DNA from: Endozoicomonas sp965198415
Lineage (GTDB): Bacteria; Pseudomonadota; Gammaproteobacteria; Pseudomonadales; Endozoicomonadaceae
Direction of reading: 5' to 3'
DNA: 64,000 nt
NCBI GenBank assembly: GCA_965198415.1
Contig: CBDAPN010000030.1
Location: 62,001-126,000, forward strand
A program made the translations under genes and the position numbers. The notes below the pieces were generated by a model. The model was given only the letters and a program-made list of their open reading frames with translations, had not been told where the DNA came from and did not search any database. Below, in pieces: positions 39,101 through 47,542 of this stretch; within the stretch, counting starts at the first letter, position 1, and the number at the start of each line of letters is the position of its first letter.

Positions 39101-40005
39101 TTCTTGTTAATAGCAGCCAGCTACAACCCTCAGAATCTAAACTGCACGTAACCCGTTTATTATTTACATGCTTGAACGAGGTTTATCAGGAGTCTAACGA
39201 ACACACCGTATTCCTAACCGGCTCATTGGCAAGAAATATCATTTTCAATGAATGCGATGACTATCGAGATATTGATATTCATTGCGCTTTTAAATCCTGC
39301 TTCAGTTTAACTGAAAAAATTACTCAGTCAACTCAATCTGAGTTCAAAGTTAAGTTTAATAAAGTTGATGGAATAGCGCTGCTGGAAATTCCGGCTTTCA
39401 ATCAGGTTAACGTGTACGAGAAACAGCCCCCCTTTAAAAAAGTGGTTACTATTCAAATAAACCTCATTGATGAGGACATTATTGGCAGCTATGAATTTGA
39501 ATGCAAACAGCCTAATGCACTCTTTCCTACGGCGAATAAGGTGCCAGTGCCTTGCGCTTCTATTTTGACTGAGTTAAACAATATGTGTCATTGCCTGCAA
39601 GTACAAAAAAACTTTATAACTTCCGTCCAAGACATTTCCCAGAAAAAAATCAACTATGCACGCATGCTCTTTATCTCTAACCCAGAGGGTGAAAAAGAAA
39701 AATGGGTTGGCGTTTTGTTAAGGTCACTTATCTCTTATGATCGATCCTTAGCGTTTATTGGGCACATCCAAAAACAAAAAAAATCCAGTAATGAAATAAG
39801 TAAGATGGAAGCATTAAGATGTATTCAAGCTGAATTGTTGCGCTCTATTCATCAGCATAAATTCTATCAGGAATTTAAAATTACCCTCAACACTTATGTT
39901 GCAAATGGAGAAACAATTAACAATCAACCGCCTTCTAAGGGTAAAAAGAATATCGACTATAGAGAGTACTGTCGTCAATTACTATCGTACCTGGATGCTG
40001 GCTGA
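36190..40005 (+). CDS. Very large AT-rich protein with C-terminal nucleotidyltransferase-like motif
   Basis: Up to 1271 residues. The start is unsettled: TTG 36190 is the first possible, ATG 36241 (17 residues later) is the first ATG, and neither has a strong Shine-Dalgarno. The protein is mainly helical with no signal peptide or membrane span. Two polylysine stretches lie near residues 593-605 and 875-890. Near the C-terminus, TGSLARNIIFNECDDYRDID contains Gly1011-Ser1012 followed by Asp1027-x-Asp1029 (numbering from TTG). This is the hG[GS]...DhD signature of the pol-beta nucleotidyltransferase fold seen in CCA-adding enzymes and poly(A) polymerases. The rest is unrecognised. Composition differs sharply from the core genes nearby, suggesting transfer. 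An effector or toxin role is possible but unproven. Confidence 0.7.
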   Translation: MAGQSIISQHLDYLERYMELPSNSALNLKPVVTPTTKDWPEDSHNASILNDGTSEPPSVYNKDITSFEMVVQQEVENKIPSKGRSRSDETINSVLNDSEHGLFTLRVKNRSKKNNVYNSIVRYFSDDPMTQKSNQKKRVVGPRQSKEVRLAELQQYLERLAKSSVEVSNRANDTNAILSTFDDYGSPEEAKEKFYESYSQLDTVLKNYLSDFFSARSKVHNFTLFDKNKFRSDFPVNMAISDAVNDASDFILNEPFEIFLDFYGSLSQIIANPDLYSVLKVGDVATSSDDEALRTNENPKMTLNLTCHKLLTYYIIPIAKMKLALLLDDYYKKKNSNDSASNVHSLSLIYKAPLESCLDLLNYLDLQSVLYHEIKASNLYKLKNSMGYEHYGFYSSKSVELIYELFYLSTPDYWVHNHQEVFDKAENVIKDIALGCSVAVNSEKKICGLLIALERLKAYYELEQILDALFESNIELKENSDYESIASVLARLTLCTISRFCGEELFLNMKRICLIFQEFEKFLQRAVSSGFLDKGVANELTVHSESIIELLGKHSKRCKFEYFNYLNNGEEVILEEQRRKKEAEAFLCTVKKDKAKKKNKKNVKENNSVDAPEGSSNDQTISVVQQTNPLVIKIMDWYANQKKSEISSIIRCLNSMLIGNHGSVSDVEYLEACYTACDLVYELVGVLINQSNKFDKAVEIVKVACDNNALVNRAKINKAFKCAVVFYCTTGITLPHILFEMRDITSKLVKAYEVVPNEENELLAACNQLLITKTSLCDKAEAMAEKMKEVKLIYNNRGEILKNMMGDKAYQGGITNENVNDAMTDDRKETRRLTDAELNKEISTFIAESSESANDIFEVVAILKELKVAEKAINKKSKKKKKKKKVKFEGISHQSHTGTPDSFALPVKTPEQSTVNGTHYSDKSQAVLNTSQHMADSRAHLFEPLSAKKTLEVPMGPSLNSTTAADRQSIFLVNSSQLQPSESKLHVTRLLFTCLNEVYQESNEHTVFLTGSLARNIIFNECDDYRDIDIHCAFKSCFSLTEKITQSTQSEFKVKFNKVDGIALLEIPAFNQVNVYEKQPPFKKVVTIQINLIDEDIIGSYEFECKQPNALFPTANKVPVPCASILTELNNMCHCLQVQKNFITSVQDISQKKINYARMLFISNPEGEKEKWVGVLLRSLISYDRSLAFIGHIQKQKKSSNEISKMEALRCIQAELLRSIHQHKFYQEFKITLNTYVANGETINNQPPSKGKKNIDYREYCRQLLSYLDAG

Positions 40006-40058
40006 GAATAGCCCTGCTGGGATAATTCCTTAGTCGGATGACAGCAATAGCCAACAAA

Positions 40059-40109
40059 GGAAATTTTTCTATCGGGCGCCAGTGTTGTCACCATCGGCTA
40101 AAAATTTCC
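40059..40109. other. Ten-base inverted repeat after the large gene
   Basis: GGAAATTTTT (40059-40068) and AAAAATTTCC (40100-40109) are perfect inverted repeats 31 bases apart, 54 bases after the stop codon. It could be a terminator-like or recombination structure. No other feature explains it. Confidence 0.3.
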
Positions 40110-40221
40110 AACTGCCCTTACGCAGCAGTGAGCTTGCCATTATCAGAGGCCTTCAATGCAGGCCTCACCAGGTGTGTGCTAAATCAATAGCACCGCAAGC
40201 ATCATTGTGCAGCGCCTTTTC

Positions 40222-40635
40222 TTATCCATGGCACCAGGGGCGAGTGGGTTCAGGCAATTCTGGTTTGGCACTGTCCATATGGGTCAAATAATCTTGCCAT
40301 AATTGGTGTGTACGTTCCTGAGTAAGGTGTATCTTGCAACTTAAACCGATCACCGTTCGGATCGTTCCACCCCTGTATTGCCAGTAAACCGAGGCGCAAT
40401 GCTTTTTGGCGTACTCGCTCCAGGCTAGCTGAGCGGCCTTGATGGTGTTGACCATCTCCGGGTCATCGCTGTATCGATCAATACTCTTTTGCAGGTATTG
40501 ATTCATTGCCGTTTCAGCGCTATTCAGCTCTTCCTGAGTGGGGTCGCTTATCTCTTCAGTTTGACTCTGGCAGTTTGGCTTTGCCGCCAACAGAGGGGAA
40601 ATGGAGAGCAGGATAAAAAGAGAGATATATTTCAT
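40222..40635 (-). CDS. LprI-like (DUF1311) exported protein
   Basis: A 137-residue protein with a signal peptide (MKYISLFILLSISPLLA), then an Asp/Glu-rich region and the family motif AAQLAWSEYAKKHCASVYW with the usual Cys residues. DUF1311 proteins include the lysozyme inhibitor LprI of Mycobacterium, but most have no known role. I chose ATG 40635 because it begins the signal peptide; an upstream extension of 26 residues is unlikely. It is flanked by mobile-element remnants to its right. Confidence 0.8.
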   Translation of the reverse strand: MKYISLFILLSISPLLAAKPNCQSQTEEISDPTQEELNSAETAMNQYLQKSIDRYSDDPEMVNTIKAAQLAWSEYAKKHCASVYWQYRGGTIRTVIGLSCKIHLTQERTHQLWQDYLTHMDSAKPELPEPTRPWCHG

Positions 40636-40881
40636 AGTGACTCTGCAAAGCCCTTGCAGGAGGGCGGTGTTGGTAGAGAAATTGTATAACTTTGATGCGG
40701 TGTTTTCCTGCACAGTGTCATCAGATGGACGACACTGGTTGTTATTATAGTCAAACGCGATACAGTGGCCGCAGAAATGGCCTCCAGTTCAACCATTTTG
40801 TCTGCCAAAAGCTTCATCGTCTAACGACATACGCCTTCTGGAGGTTTGGAGCAAGTCAAAGCAATAAGATGTGCATGCTGC

Positions 40882-41150
40882 TCAGAACCCGGCGTCATCC
40901 CTTACGGCTGAATTTTTCATCATTTCACGGCTCCCCAAGCTTTCTTTGCTCTGGTTAAACAAGCGCTTTATCCGCCGGTACAGGTTCAGTTCTTGCACTG
41001 TGATTAGCTTGGCAGGCCGCTTAATCCATTCATAATAAGCAGACCTGCTAACCTTCATGGTTCGGCATAGTAGATTAATGGGGTAGTGCGCCGATTCCTT
41101 TTTGATGAACGGAAATTTTATTTCATTTCCTTCGCAAAGAAGGCACTCGC
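40882..41150 (-). pseudogene. IS3-family OrfB, N-terminal remnant
   Basis: In the -1 frame after the heptamer the sequence reads FPFIKKESAHYPINLLCRTM, then KVSRSAYYEWIKRP and KRLFNQSKESLGSREMMK, the usual HTH_21 start of OrfB. It then runs into an unrelated tail and stops at 40882. The catalytic rve domain is missing. Confidence 0.8.
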
Positions 41151-41408
41151 CTTTTTTAATATTTCTTTCTCCATACGAAGATTCTTAACCTCCTTACGCA
41201 GCCTGTTAAGCTCGTCTCGTTCATCTTCTTTTAAAGACAACCCAGCATTTTGCTTTTCAATTTTGGCCTTCCATGTGTGCAGTAGGCTAACGGCAATACC
41301 CAATGATTTAGCTGCTTCTGGCACGCTGTAGCCTTGCTCAGTTACCAATGCAACCGCTTCTTCCTTAAATTTCTTTGGGTGACTTTTTTGTGTTTTCTTT
41401 TCGCTCAT
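41118..41408 (-). CDS. IS3-family transposase OrfA
   Basis: A 96-residue HTH protein (EEAVALVTEQGYSVPEAAKSLGIA) with a leucine-zipper-like C-terminal part (LNRLRKEVKNLRMEKEILKKA), typical for OrfA of IS3 elements. It overlaps the orfB remnant, and the slippery heptamer sits near its end. Confidence 0.88.
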   Translation of the reverse strand: MSEKKTQKSHPKKFKEEAVALVTEQGYSVPEAAKSLGIAVSLLHTWKAKIEKQNAGLSLKEDERDELNRLRKEVKNLRMEKEILKKASAFFAKEMK

Positions 41409-41469
41409 TGTGACACCTAAAATGGTTGATCGTATTGTCTCGCATTTCAGTGCCCGGTACTATTAGACC

Positions 41470-41628
41470 GCTACACTGCACGGCAAAGAAGCAGCTAAGG
41501 GAAGTAATACATGCGGTTCTGCGTCGAAACTGCAACAACTGATCGAACAGGTAAGGCTACTGCCAAGAGCTAAGCAGCAGTTTGTGATGGAGATGTTAGA
41601 TACGGTGATCCAGCAAGCTGCACATTAA
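41470..41628 (+). pseudogene. C-terminal remnant of an HTH regulator
   Basis: An open segment without a start ends at TAA 41626-41628 and reads KLQQLIEQVRLLPRAKQQF then VMEMLDTVIQQAAH. This resembles the C-terminal tail seen in some XRE-type regulators. The DNA-binding domain is gone, apparently lost to the IS3 insertion on its left. Confidence 0.5.
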
Positions 41629-41654
41629 GAAAGCCCGCTAGTGCGGGCTTTCTT
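41627..41654. terminator. Hairpin terminator between convergent genes
   Basis: AAGAAAGCCCGC and GCGGGCTTTCTT form a perfect 12-base stem with loop TAGT. It ends the HTH remnant and also lies 13 bases after the SUKH gene that faces it; on the minus strand it is preceded by six T. Confidence 0.8.
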
Positions 41655-41666
41655 AAAAAAACTGTA

Positions 41667-42125
41667 CTATAAAACAGTTTTAAGTTCTGATAGTAAAAAG
41701 GAGCCAAAATTATCAGCGACTTTTTCAGTTACTCCATCAGCTCCATACCTAACAATAGGACTTTCTTCATCTAACCCTGTTGCTTTAGTATCTACCGCAT
41801 AAAATGTACCGTCATCTAAACCATAGATAAGTACTAGATGATCCGGCAAACCAGAAGCCTTACGTTCATGCAGCGTCAACCAAATAGCATTTGGTACTGA
41901 AGAGCTCTCAAAGTTATCATCAATCAGCCCATAGAACTCTAAACCTTCAATATCCCCACAGCCCAATGTTTGTAAAAACACCCGATATGATGGTGGAAAC
42001 TTTAAGCTTAAGGCAGACTCAGCTTTTTCAATCAGAGTAATATCTTTTTCACCCTCGAAATCACCGCCAAAATCACTTATTAGCTGAAAAGCCTCATTTA
42101 AATCATTCATATTAAACAATCTCAT
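41667..42125 (-). CDS. SMI1/KNR4 (SUKH)-family immunity protein
   Basis: About 152 residues from ATG 42125; ATG 42110 is an alternative start. The SUKH core is seen in LIEKAESALSLKFPPSYRVFLQTLGCGD followed by FYGL. SUKH proteins are the commonest immunity partners of nuclease toxins of the RHS/CDI class. The gene begins four bases after the original stop codon of the RHS nuclease tip on the same strand, the standard toxin-immunity order. The reading frame also stays open 23 codons upstream, but that part is the shadow of the toxin tail. Confidence 0.82.
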   Translation of the reverse strand: MRLFNMNDLNEAFQLISDFGGDFEGEKDITLIEKAESALSLKFPPSYRVFLQTLGCGDIEGLEFYGLIDDNFESSSVPNAIWLTLHERKASGLPDHLVLIYGLDDGTFYAVDTKATGLDEESPIVRYGADGVTEKVADNFGSFLLSELKTVL

Positions 42126-42129
42126 AAAA

Positions 42130-43090
42130 TTAAAAATCGTTTGCCCGGGATTTCCAATAATCTGTTCGCCACTTATTGAACGCAGACCTATCAATTCCTG
42201 AAGCTGTGGAACTAGGGTTGATATTGAATCGTCTTACTGTTTTTCTGATGGAATGTCTGTGTGACTTCAGCAATCGAACCATTATGTTTTTGCGTCATAT
42301 GATGTAAATTAATCGATTTTCCATCAGGGCCAACTGGTGCTAATCCCTTTTGCATCCTTTCCAAGTTTCTTCGTCCGCGAGCATCTACTAACTTAGGGTC
42401 AATCAAATCGTTGCTTTGAAAAACTTTATTTCGTTTAAAAGTAGTGGAGCTAGTCCAAAACTTGCTTCCACTGTTCGCAACCCCAAGAGCATCATCGCTG
42501 TACTTCAGAGCCTTATAAGCACTACTGGCACCGCCAGGCAACCCCGAAACAGCAGTCGCTACACCATCGTAAACAGTGCAAGCACCGCTGATAGCTGCGC
42601 CTACATAATTCCCCGTGGCTACATTATAACTGAACTCAGCAGCACCAACACCAACATTGAAAGCGTCCCAGGGGGATTCAATAGCTAGACCCAAAGTGTC
42701 TATATAGCTAACTGGATTTCCGCTTACGTAACTGTAAGTGTTCAGCCCGCCAGCTAACCCAATCGGGTCAGACTGAACATAACGCCCTGTCTCCGGATCA
42801 TAATCCCGGAAGTAGTTGTAACTCAGTCCGGTTTCCTGATCATGGTATTGTCTAGGGAAACGCAGGTTGAATGTGATTCCGCTGCCTGAGATTGAGCTGA
42901 TACCAAAGGGGCTGTCACCATTGCTCCAGACAATCTTTTCGGTGATGTCTGTCAGTTGCTTGGGTGTGCCAAGGTGGTCACTATGAACGGCATAGATCCG
43001 GTCACCGTCGTTCTGGTTTTTGATATAGGTTAAAGCCTGCTGATAATAGCCACAGGCGTAAGCTGGGTGCTGAAGGACAGGCTCACCTTG
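42130..43090 (-). pseudogene. RHS C-terminal fragment with HNH/EndoVII-type nuclease tip, frameshifted
   Basis: The frame is open from about 43090 without a start codon. It shows the RHS core (HSDHLGTPKQLTD, ETGLSYNYFRDYDPETGRYV, QSDPIGLAGGLNTY), then a hydrophobic region, then a nuclease tip with GPDGKSINLHHMTQ. That motif belongs to HNH/EndoVII-type toxins. The in-frame stop at 42212 follows QYQP. A single extra base in ATTCAATATC shifts the frame: the next frame continues NPSSTASGIDRSAFNKWR and ends ANDF at 42130, matching the usual family ending. The toxin thus lacks its true last 30 residues, and the RHS shell is missing. Confidence 0.82.
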
Positions 43091-43109
43091 TCACCCTTGC
43101 CTGTTCACC

Positions 43110-43632
43110 ACCGCCGGAAGTTCGTTGCCGTTGGACGCTAAATCTGCTGCGGGACAAAATGATCGAGCTAAATTATGTTGATGAAATCTTCAGAAGCACC
43201 ATTCACTCCGAGTTAAAAAAAACGAACTTAAACTCTGGCTGAGCAAAGAGTGGTGTATTACCGAAGAGGGAAGCGCCCAGTTTGCTAGCGCTATGGAGGA
43301 GGTTCTGGATCTTTACCAGCAACCTTACGACCCAAAGCGTCCAGTGGTTTGTCTCGACGAAAGTAACAAGCAATTAATTATTGAGGTGCACAAGCCTATT
43401 CCTATGGAACCGGGCAAGCCTGAGCGTTATGACACACAGTATGAGCGTAATGGTTGTCAGTAATATTTTCATGATATTCGAGCCTCTGACCGGTTGACGA
43501 CACGTTGAGGTTACTGATCATAAGACAGCGGTAGACTGGGCACATCAAGTCAAAAAAATGGTATGGTCGTTACAGTGAAGGCGAACAAAATTGTACTGGA
43601 TGGTCGTTACAGTGAAGGGAACAAAATTTACT
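43110..43632 (+). pseudogene. IS630-family transposase remnant
   Basis: Fragments in changing frames read RWTLNLLRDKMIELNYVDEI, then WCITEEGSAQFASAMEEVL, then PYDPKRPVVCLDESNKQL, then PERYDTQYERNG, then IFMIFEPLTG and HKTAVDWAHQVK. This is an IS630-type transposase with the first catalytic Asp in VCLDES. Frameshifts occur near 43220 and 43460, and a 37-base piece is duplicated at the 3' end (43563-43632). It ends where the AAAATGTCC cluster begins. Confidence 0.75.
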
Positions 43633-43650
43633 GGTAGATTTAGTACCCAA

Positions 43651-43923
43651 AAAATGTCCATGAATTTGAAGAGGAAAAATGAGAAGTGTTTAAGGCACAA
43701 AATGTCCAAACGGACATTTTTAAACATTACGATACAGTGATATATCCGTAATGGAAAAAAGTGTCCCTGATTTTACCCATAAAATGTCCGCATTTCTCTT
43801 CTGCAGCCCGCATGATACATTTTGTTACACTTCATAAAATGTCCAAAAGCACTGCTTTTTAAGCACAAAATGTCCAAAAAATAATTTTAAAAAATGTCCA
43901 AAATTTTTCAGCAAAAAATGTCC
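43651..43923 (+). repeat. Cluster of AAAATGTCC repeats, possible transposon end
   Basis: AAAATGTCC occurs in the plus orientation at 43651, 43699, 43781, 43836, 43867, 43891 and 43915, with a variant AAAGTGTCC near 43756. One inverted copy (43712-43720) faces the copy at 43699 across four bases. The last three start 24 bases apart. Several copies are preceded by CAT or CAC (CCATAAAATGTCC, TTCATAAAATGTCC). Arrays of short, same-orientation sites in AT-rich DNA are typical of the TnsB/TniA-bound ends of Tn7-like elements. A terminal TGT and target duplication were not found, so an iteron-like or regulatory array is also possible. Confidence 0.6.
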
Positions 43924-44122
43924 ATAATTTAATGATTTTAATTGCTATAAAAATCAGAAGCTTATAGCTTTTTTTGCTTTTGGGTGTGAATCACTACTGG
44001 GATGACTTCAGCAAGTTTATTCTTTTGCTGGAGCATGCACGATATGCTGTAGCTGGATGATTTTCTGCAATGATGGCCGCCTTCAGGTCGAAAGCGGCAT
44101 TAATCAGATATTATTGTATGTC

Positions 44123-45307
44123 TTACTCAGTGCCAAAATTGAATATTCTCGCATTTGGCAACTGTTGAGCCTCTCTGGTTTGTCTCCAAATAAAGTCATT
44201 TTCAATCAGGTTGATAAAGGATTTTGCCTCAAACCCGCTGTGGTAGAGTGTCTGCGGTACAGATGGCCCTTCGTATTCTGGAATGGATGACCCAATAAGA
44301 AGGTGAGCTTCATCTTTTAAGGCTATTAGAACTTCCTGTTTTGAGACCTTCAGCGCTCCAGAGAATAATTCGTGATCATGCTCAATGGTTGTATCGACAA
44401 TCCAGCGATGGAATTGAAGCTTGGAGGTGTCACCAATATTGAGGGTTTGAAAATCATCCGGTTGCTGAACCAGTAAAGTTTGTACTGCATCCGCTTTTCG
44501 CTGAACCTGCTCACCGGCTTTTCTGAGAGTGCGTGTTTTATATTGCCAAATGCTTTTGGCAGAACTACGCAGGTATGTGGATTTCACTTCAATAACCAAT
44601 AGGTGAGAATCTTTATAACAAATCAGGTCGATCTCACCGGGGTTATCCATTAAAGATGGTGCAGGGTGATACCCTGTCATTACTCTGAAACCGGCTTTTT
44701 CAAATGCTTGAGCGAGGTTTTGTTCAATCTGTCCGGTTTCACTTCTGGCTTCATCCCTGTGTGAGCTAACTCGTCTCAGGTTATTGATAGCCGCTGTCGT
44801 GTTATTTTGGAAAGCCATAACCCAAGGGATCTGAAAAGCGTACTCCCCCATTCTAAGAAATGGGCGCTCGTTTAATTCGGGTATTCTGGTTCCTGGCTTG
44901 TCTTTTGCCACTTTAGCCAGTATGCCAAGGTCAGCTGTCCAAAAATCCAGAATGGCTTTTGCTGCCTCTATACTGCCTTTTGGATGCTCTTTATTAACGG
45001 TCCATCCACGGATATTTCTGGCTTTATCCTCTTCGTTAGACCAGGTAAAAGGAAGGCGGTTTTGCATGCCTTCTACCAGTCCATTGAACGCCAGCATGGC
45101 TAAGGCTTCATTCCACGCCATGCCCTGGTCGAGGCTTTCATGAAAAGGCTCAACGTAGTCTCCTTTAAAAAAGGCCGACATGAGATGGCTGGCCAGCAAT
45201 GCCTGATAGGTATCAACCTTGAATCCGTTGTCAGTGGTGATGGTATCGCCAATACCGTATATTTCCTGCAACTCCAAAGTACCGGATAGTGCTTTTATTA
45301 CGCACAT
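44123..45307 (-). CDS. PD-(D/E)XK nuclease-like protein (probably the 3' half of a longer gene)
   Basis: A 394-residue protein. Residues about 215-250 carry NPGEIDLICYKDSHLLVIEVKS, the Asp...Glu-x-Lys pattern of PD-(D/E)XK nucleases; His and Arg-rich helices surround it. The N-terminal part is unrecognised. It lies in the same reading frame as the gene at 45374-46348, and the 66 bases between them have no other stop, so the two look like one roughly 740-residue protein cut by a single TAA at 45374. If so, this segment is expressed only from the internal ATG 45307, which has no clear Shine-Dalgarno. Confidence 0.65.
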   Translation of the reverse strand: MCVIKALSGTLELQEIYGIGDTITTDNGFKVDTYQALLASHLMSAFFKGDYVEPFHESLDQGMAWNEALAMLAFNGLVEGMQNRLPFTWSNEEDKARNIRGWTVNKEHPKGSIEAAKAILDFWTADLGILAKVAKDKPGTRIPELNERPFLRMGEYAFQIPWVMAFQNNTTAAINNLRRVSSHRDEARSETGQIEQNLAQAFEKAGFRVMTGYHPAPSLMDNPGEIDLICYKDSHLLVIEVKSTYLRSSAKSIWQYKTRTLRKAGEQVQRKADAVQTLLVQQPDDFQTLNIGDTSKLQFHRWIVDTTIEHDHELFSGALKVSKQEVLIALKDEAHLLIGSSIPEYEGPSVPQTLYHSGFEAKSFINLIENDFIWRQTREAQQLPNARIFNFGTE

Positions 45308-45373
45308 CGCATTGGATTCATGGTTTTCCGGTCTGCCGATTATCTCTTTAGAAATCTCGGAGGCTTCGAAAGC

Positions 45374-46348
45374 TTACCAGCCCCGGTTAAACCAGTAACC
45401 CTGTAATGTGATTAATTTATTGTTGCCTTCCAACCACTTTTCTTTGGCTGTTGGATCAATGACGTCCAATGCTGTTGAACCATCGACTACGCTGAATTTT
45501 GAAGCATCGTCGAAACAGAAGGCATCAACACTTTCTGACAGAAAACGATCCAGTTCCAGTTGGGCAAAAAATAGCTCAAAGAATGCTCTGTATCGCTCAA
45601 ATGCCTTGGGCGCGTAGCCGGTTCGACTTGGAAAGATAATCGGGGACAGGTGTTTCTTTAAAGTTTTTCCGATATCCCTCTCGGTGGGCCTGAGAGATAT
45701 CAGTTTCGATGTTTGAAGTGATCGTTGAAGAATTCGCCCCATGGACTTCCATAAAGTTTGCTGGCCAACACGATCACCGTCTATCTCCAGTTCACCTTCC
45801 ATTAATTGATCGAAGGCAAAAAGGCTGGAATAGCAAAGTATCGCCAGAGGCTCAAGTTTGCTTAAGGGCTGCCATTTGTTCTCAACCAGTTTGTGTCGAT
45901 CACGGTGTGCTTCCAGAAAAATTTGTCGGAGTTCCAGTAATTCAGCAAAGCATTCGTTCTGTTCTTCATTGATGGCTTGCAGTTCTTGCCAACGGATTGA
46001 TTGCTTATCAAGAATAATGCCCGAGTAACGCACACTGCGAACAATAGCTTCCGGTGAAATGCTGGCTATCCGGATAAGCAGAGCTCGGTTTTCAGTGGTT
46101 TCCTGGGCGAAATAACGTGCCAGCGCCAGAGAAAACAGCTCAGACTGAAAATAGTCATCGGGAGCCTGCTCAAGCCAATGACTCTTCCAGAACATTTCAT
46201 GTTTGTACTCAGGCGATAGCTTCGGATTTGCTGGTTTGTTATCCAAATAAGCATGAATAACCAAATCCGCAGCTTTGTGCTGGCTGAGTCCTTGATGCAA
46301 CCCTTGCTTAAATTTGTTTTCGTAATACTGACTGCTGACGGCGTTCAT
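45374..46348 (-). CDS. Unknown protein, probable 5' half of the nuclease-like gene
   Basis: A 324-residue protein with no signal peptide or membrane span and no family I recognise. Its ATG overlaps the stop of the PcfJ-like gene (ATGA at 46348-46345), which indicates translational coupling and a shared task. The frame continues past its TAA into the PD-(D/E)XK segment at 44123-45307. I therefore suspect that the full protein combined this region with the nuclease domain. Confidence 0.6.
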   Translation of the reverse strand: MNAVSSQYYENKFKQGLHQGLSQHKAADLVIHAYLDNKPANPKLSPEYKHEMFWKSHWLEQAPDDYFQSELFSLALARYFAQETTENRALLIRIASISPEAIVRSVRYSGIILDKQSIRWQELQAINEEQNECFAELLELRQIFLEAHRDRHKLVENKWQPLSKLEPLAILCYSSLFAFDQLMEGELEIDGDRVGQQTLWKSMGRILQRSLQTSKLISLRPTERDIGKTLKKHLSPIIFPSRTGYAPKAFERYRAFFELFFAQLELDRFLSESVDAFCFDDASKFSVVDGSTALDVIDPTAKEKWLEGNNKLITLQGYWFNRGW

Positions 46349-47542
46349 TTTGTCTTCTTTTCACTGGTGGCCTGAACAAACCAACTATCTATCATTGCTT
46401 TCGCTTCAATGGACGGTGGACGATTGCAGGGACCTGCCACCTGTTCAATCATTATTGGTTTTTCGTCGTTCATCTTAATGCTGATAGTGAGGCGTTCCGG
46501 TTCATCCATATGGTAAATATAATGAGTGCCGGACTGGACATTGCGAACATAGGCCCCAACGCAGTGTTTCATAGAGCGGCCTTCATCAATCAATGCATCA
46601 GTCAGAAGTAAGAACGGGCTTGATCCAGTCATTACCAGGATGAGGTGGCTCAGGAAATGGCAGAGGATTTCCATCTTCATCCCTGAGCACTTCCATTCGA
46701 TTGATGTAGTTTTCATTGCGCAGGGCAACCACCCTGTCATGGATGCGCTCTAACTCTCCAACGGTGTTGCAATGGGCAAGCTCTCTGTTAAGTCGGAGGT
46801 CCATGCGCTGGCAGTCCAGAATCATATTCATGAGTCGAGCCCTTGCCCAACGGCACTCGGTGTCAGCCAGCACATTCAACAATTGTGAATGTATAAGCTC
46901 AGGCATAGCGATCAACTCATCAATATGCCGCTGGTTTAACTCAGGAATATGGCGAAGAGTTTTCAAGAAATCCGGTTTAGTCATTATTGCCAGCAATTTG
47001 CTGGCAAAGTAACGCTGGATGCTATCGACCTTTATCTTTTTGAGTAGACGGTTCAGAGACTTGGTTTCTGAGTACCCCATGGCTGCAAGAATTTGGTGCT
47101 GCTTCATAGAAAGCATCGCCCGGGCGGTTTCCTGATCCAACTTATGGTCAATACAGAAATCCACCCAGTACCAGAGCAGTACTGGGTTGCTGAAAAACAG
47201 GTCTCTCGCTTCCTGCCATTGGGCGACCAGTTTCAGTACGAAGAATTTATGAGCGCCAAAAAAGTCGATTTGATGGTTTATGTCTGAGGGTATGGTATCC
47301 AGCCAGGCTTTGATATCGTCACTGTGAGCCATGGAAGACAGATCAAAGGCAATGGTGTTATGGAATTCCGGTTTTTCGACTTCATTGTCAATGATGGATA
47401 CCCAGTCCAGCTTTTTTTCCCAGCCACCGACAATAATTTTGCAGGGATAGTTCAAGTGATGTGAACAGTCGATAGACAGAAGATGGTGGTCGTGGAACCA
47501 GGTGAATTCTCGGTTGTCAGCCAGTTGTGCATTGCTTTGCAT
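46345..47542 (-). pseudogene. PcfJ-like protein gene, frameshifted
   Basis: The first frame (47542-46598) encodes 314 residues ending PGNDWIKPVLTSD. The second frame resumes with ALIDEGRSMKHCVGAYVRNV, a match to the PcfJ-type motif (EG..M.HCV..Y), followed by RLTISIKMNDEKPIMIEQV. At the junction GACTGATGCA appears to carry four extra bases (TGAC/TGAT duplication) relative to a continuous frame. PcfJ-like proteins are named after a conjugative plasmid gene and have no firm function. The partner is the coupled downstream gene. Confidence 0.7.

Larger units (their letters stand above)
40882..41408 (-). mobile_element. Truncated IS3-family element
   Basis: It contains a complete orfA (41118-41408) and only the first part of orfB (about 40882-41150), linked by an A AAA AAG slippery heptamer at 41151-41157 in the phase expected for the -1 frameshift that makes OrfAB. 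The element is cut within orfB, which ends in unrelated sequence. Ends and target duplication could not be identified. Confidence 0.8.

Noticed and set aside
43651..43923. AAAATGTCC cluster as a CRISPR
   Set aside because: The repeat is only nine bases, spacing is irregular (24 to 55 bases), and one copy is inverted.
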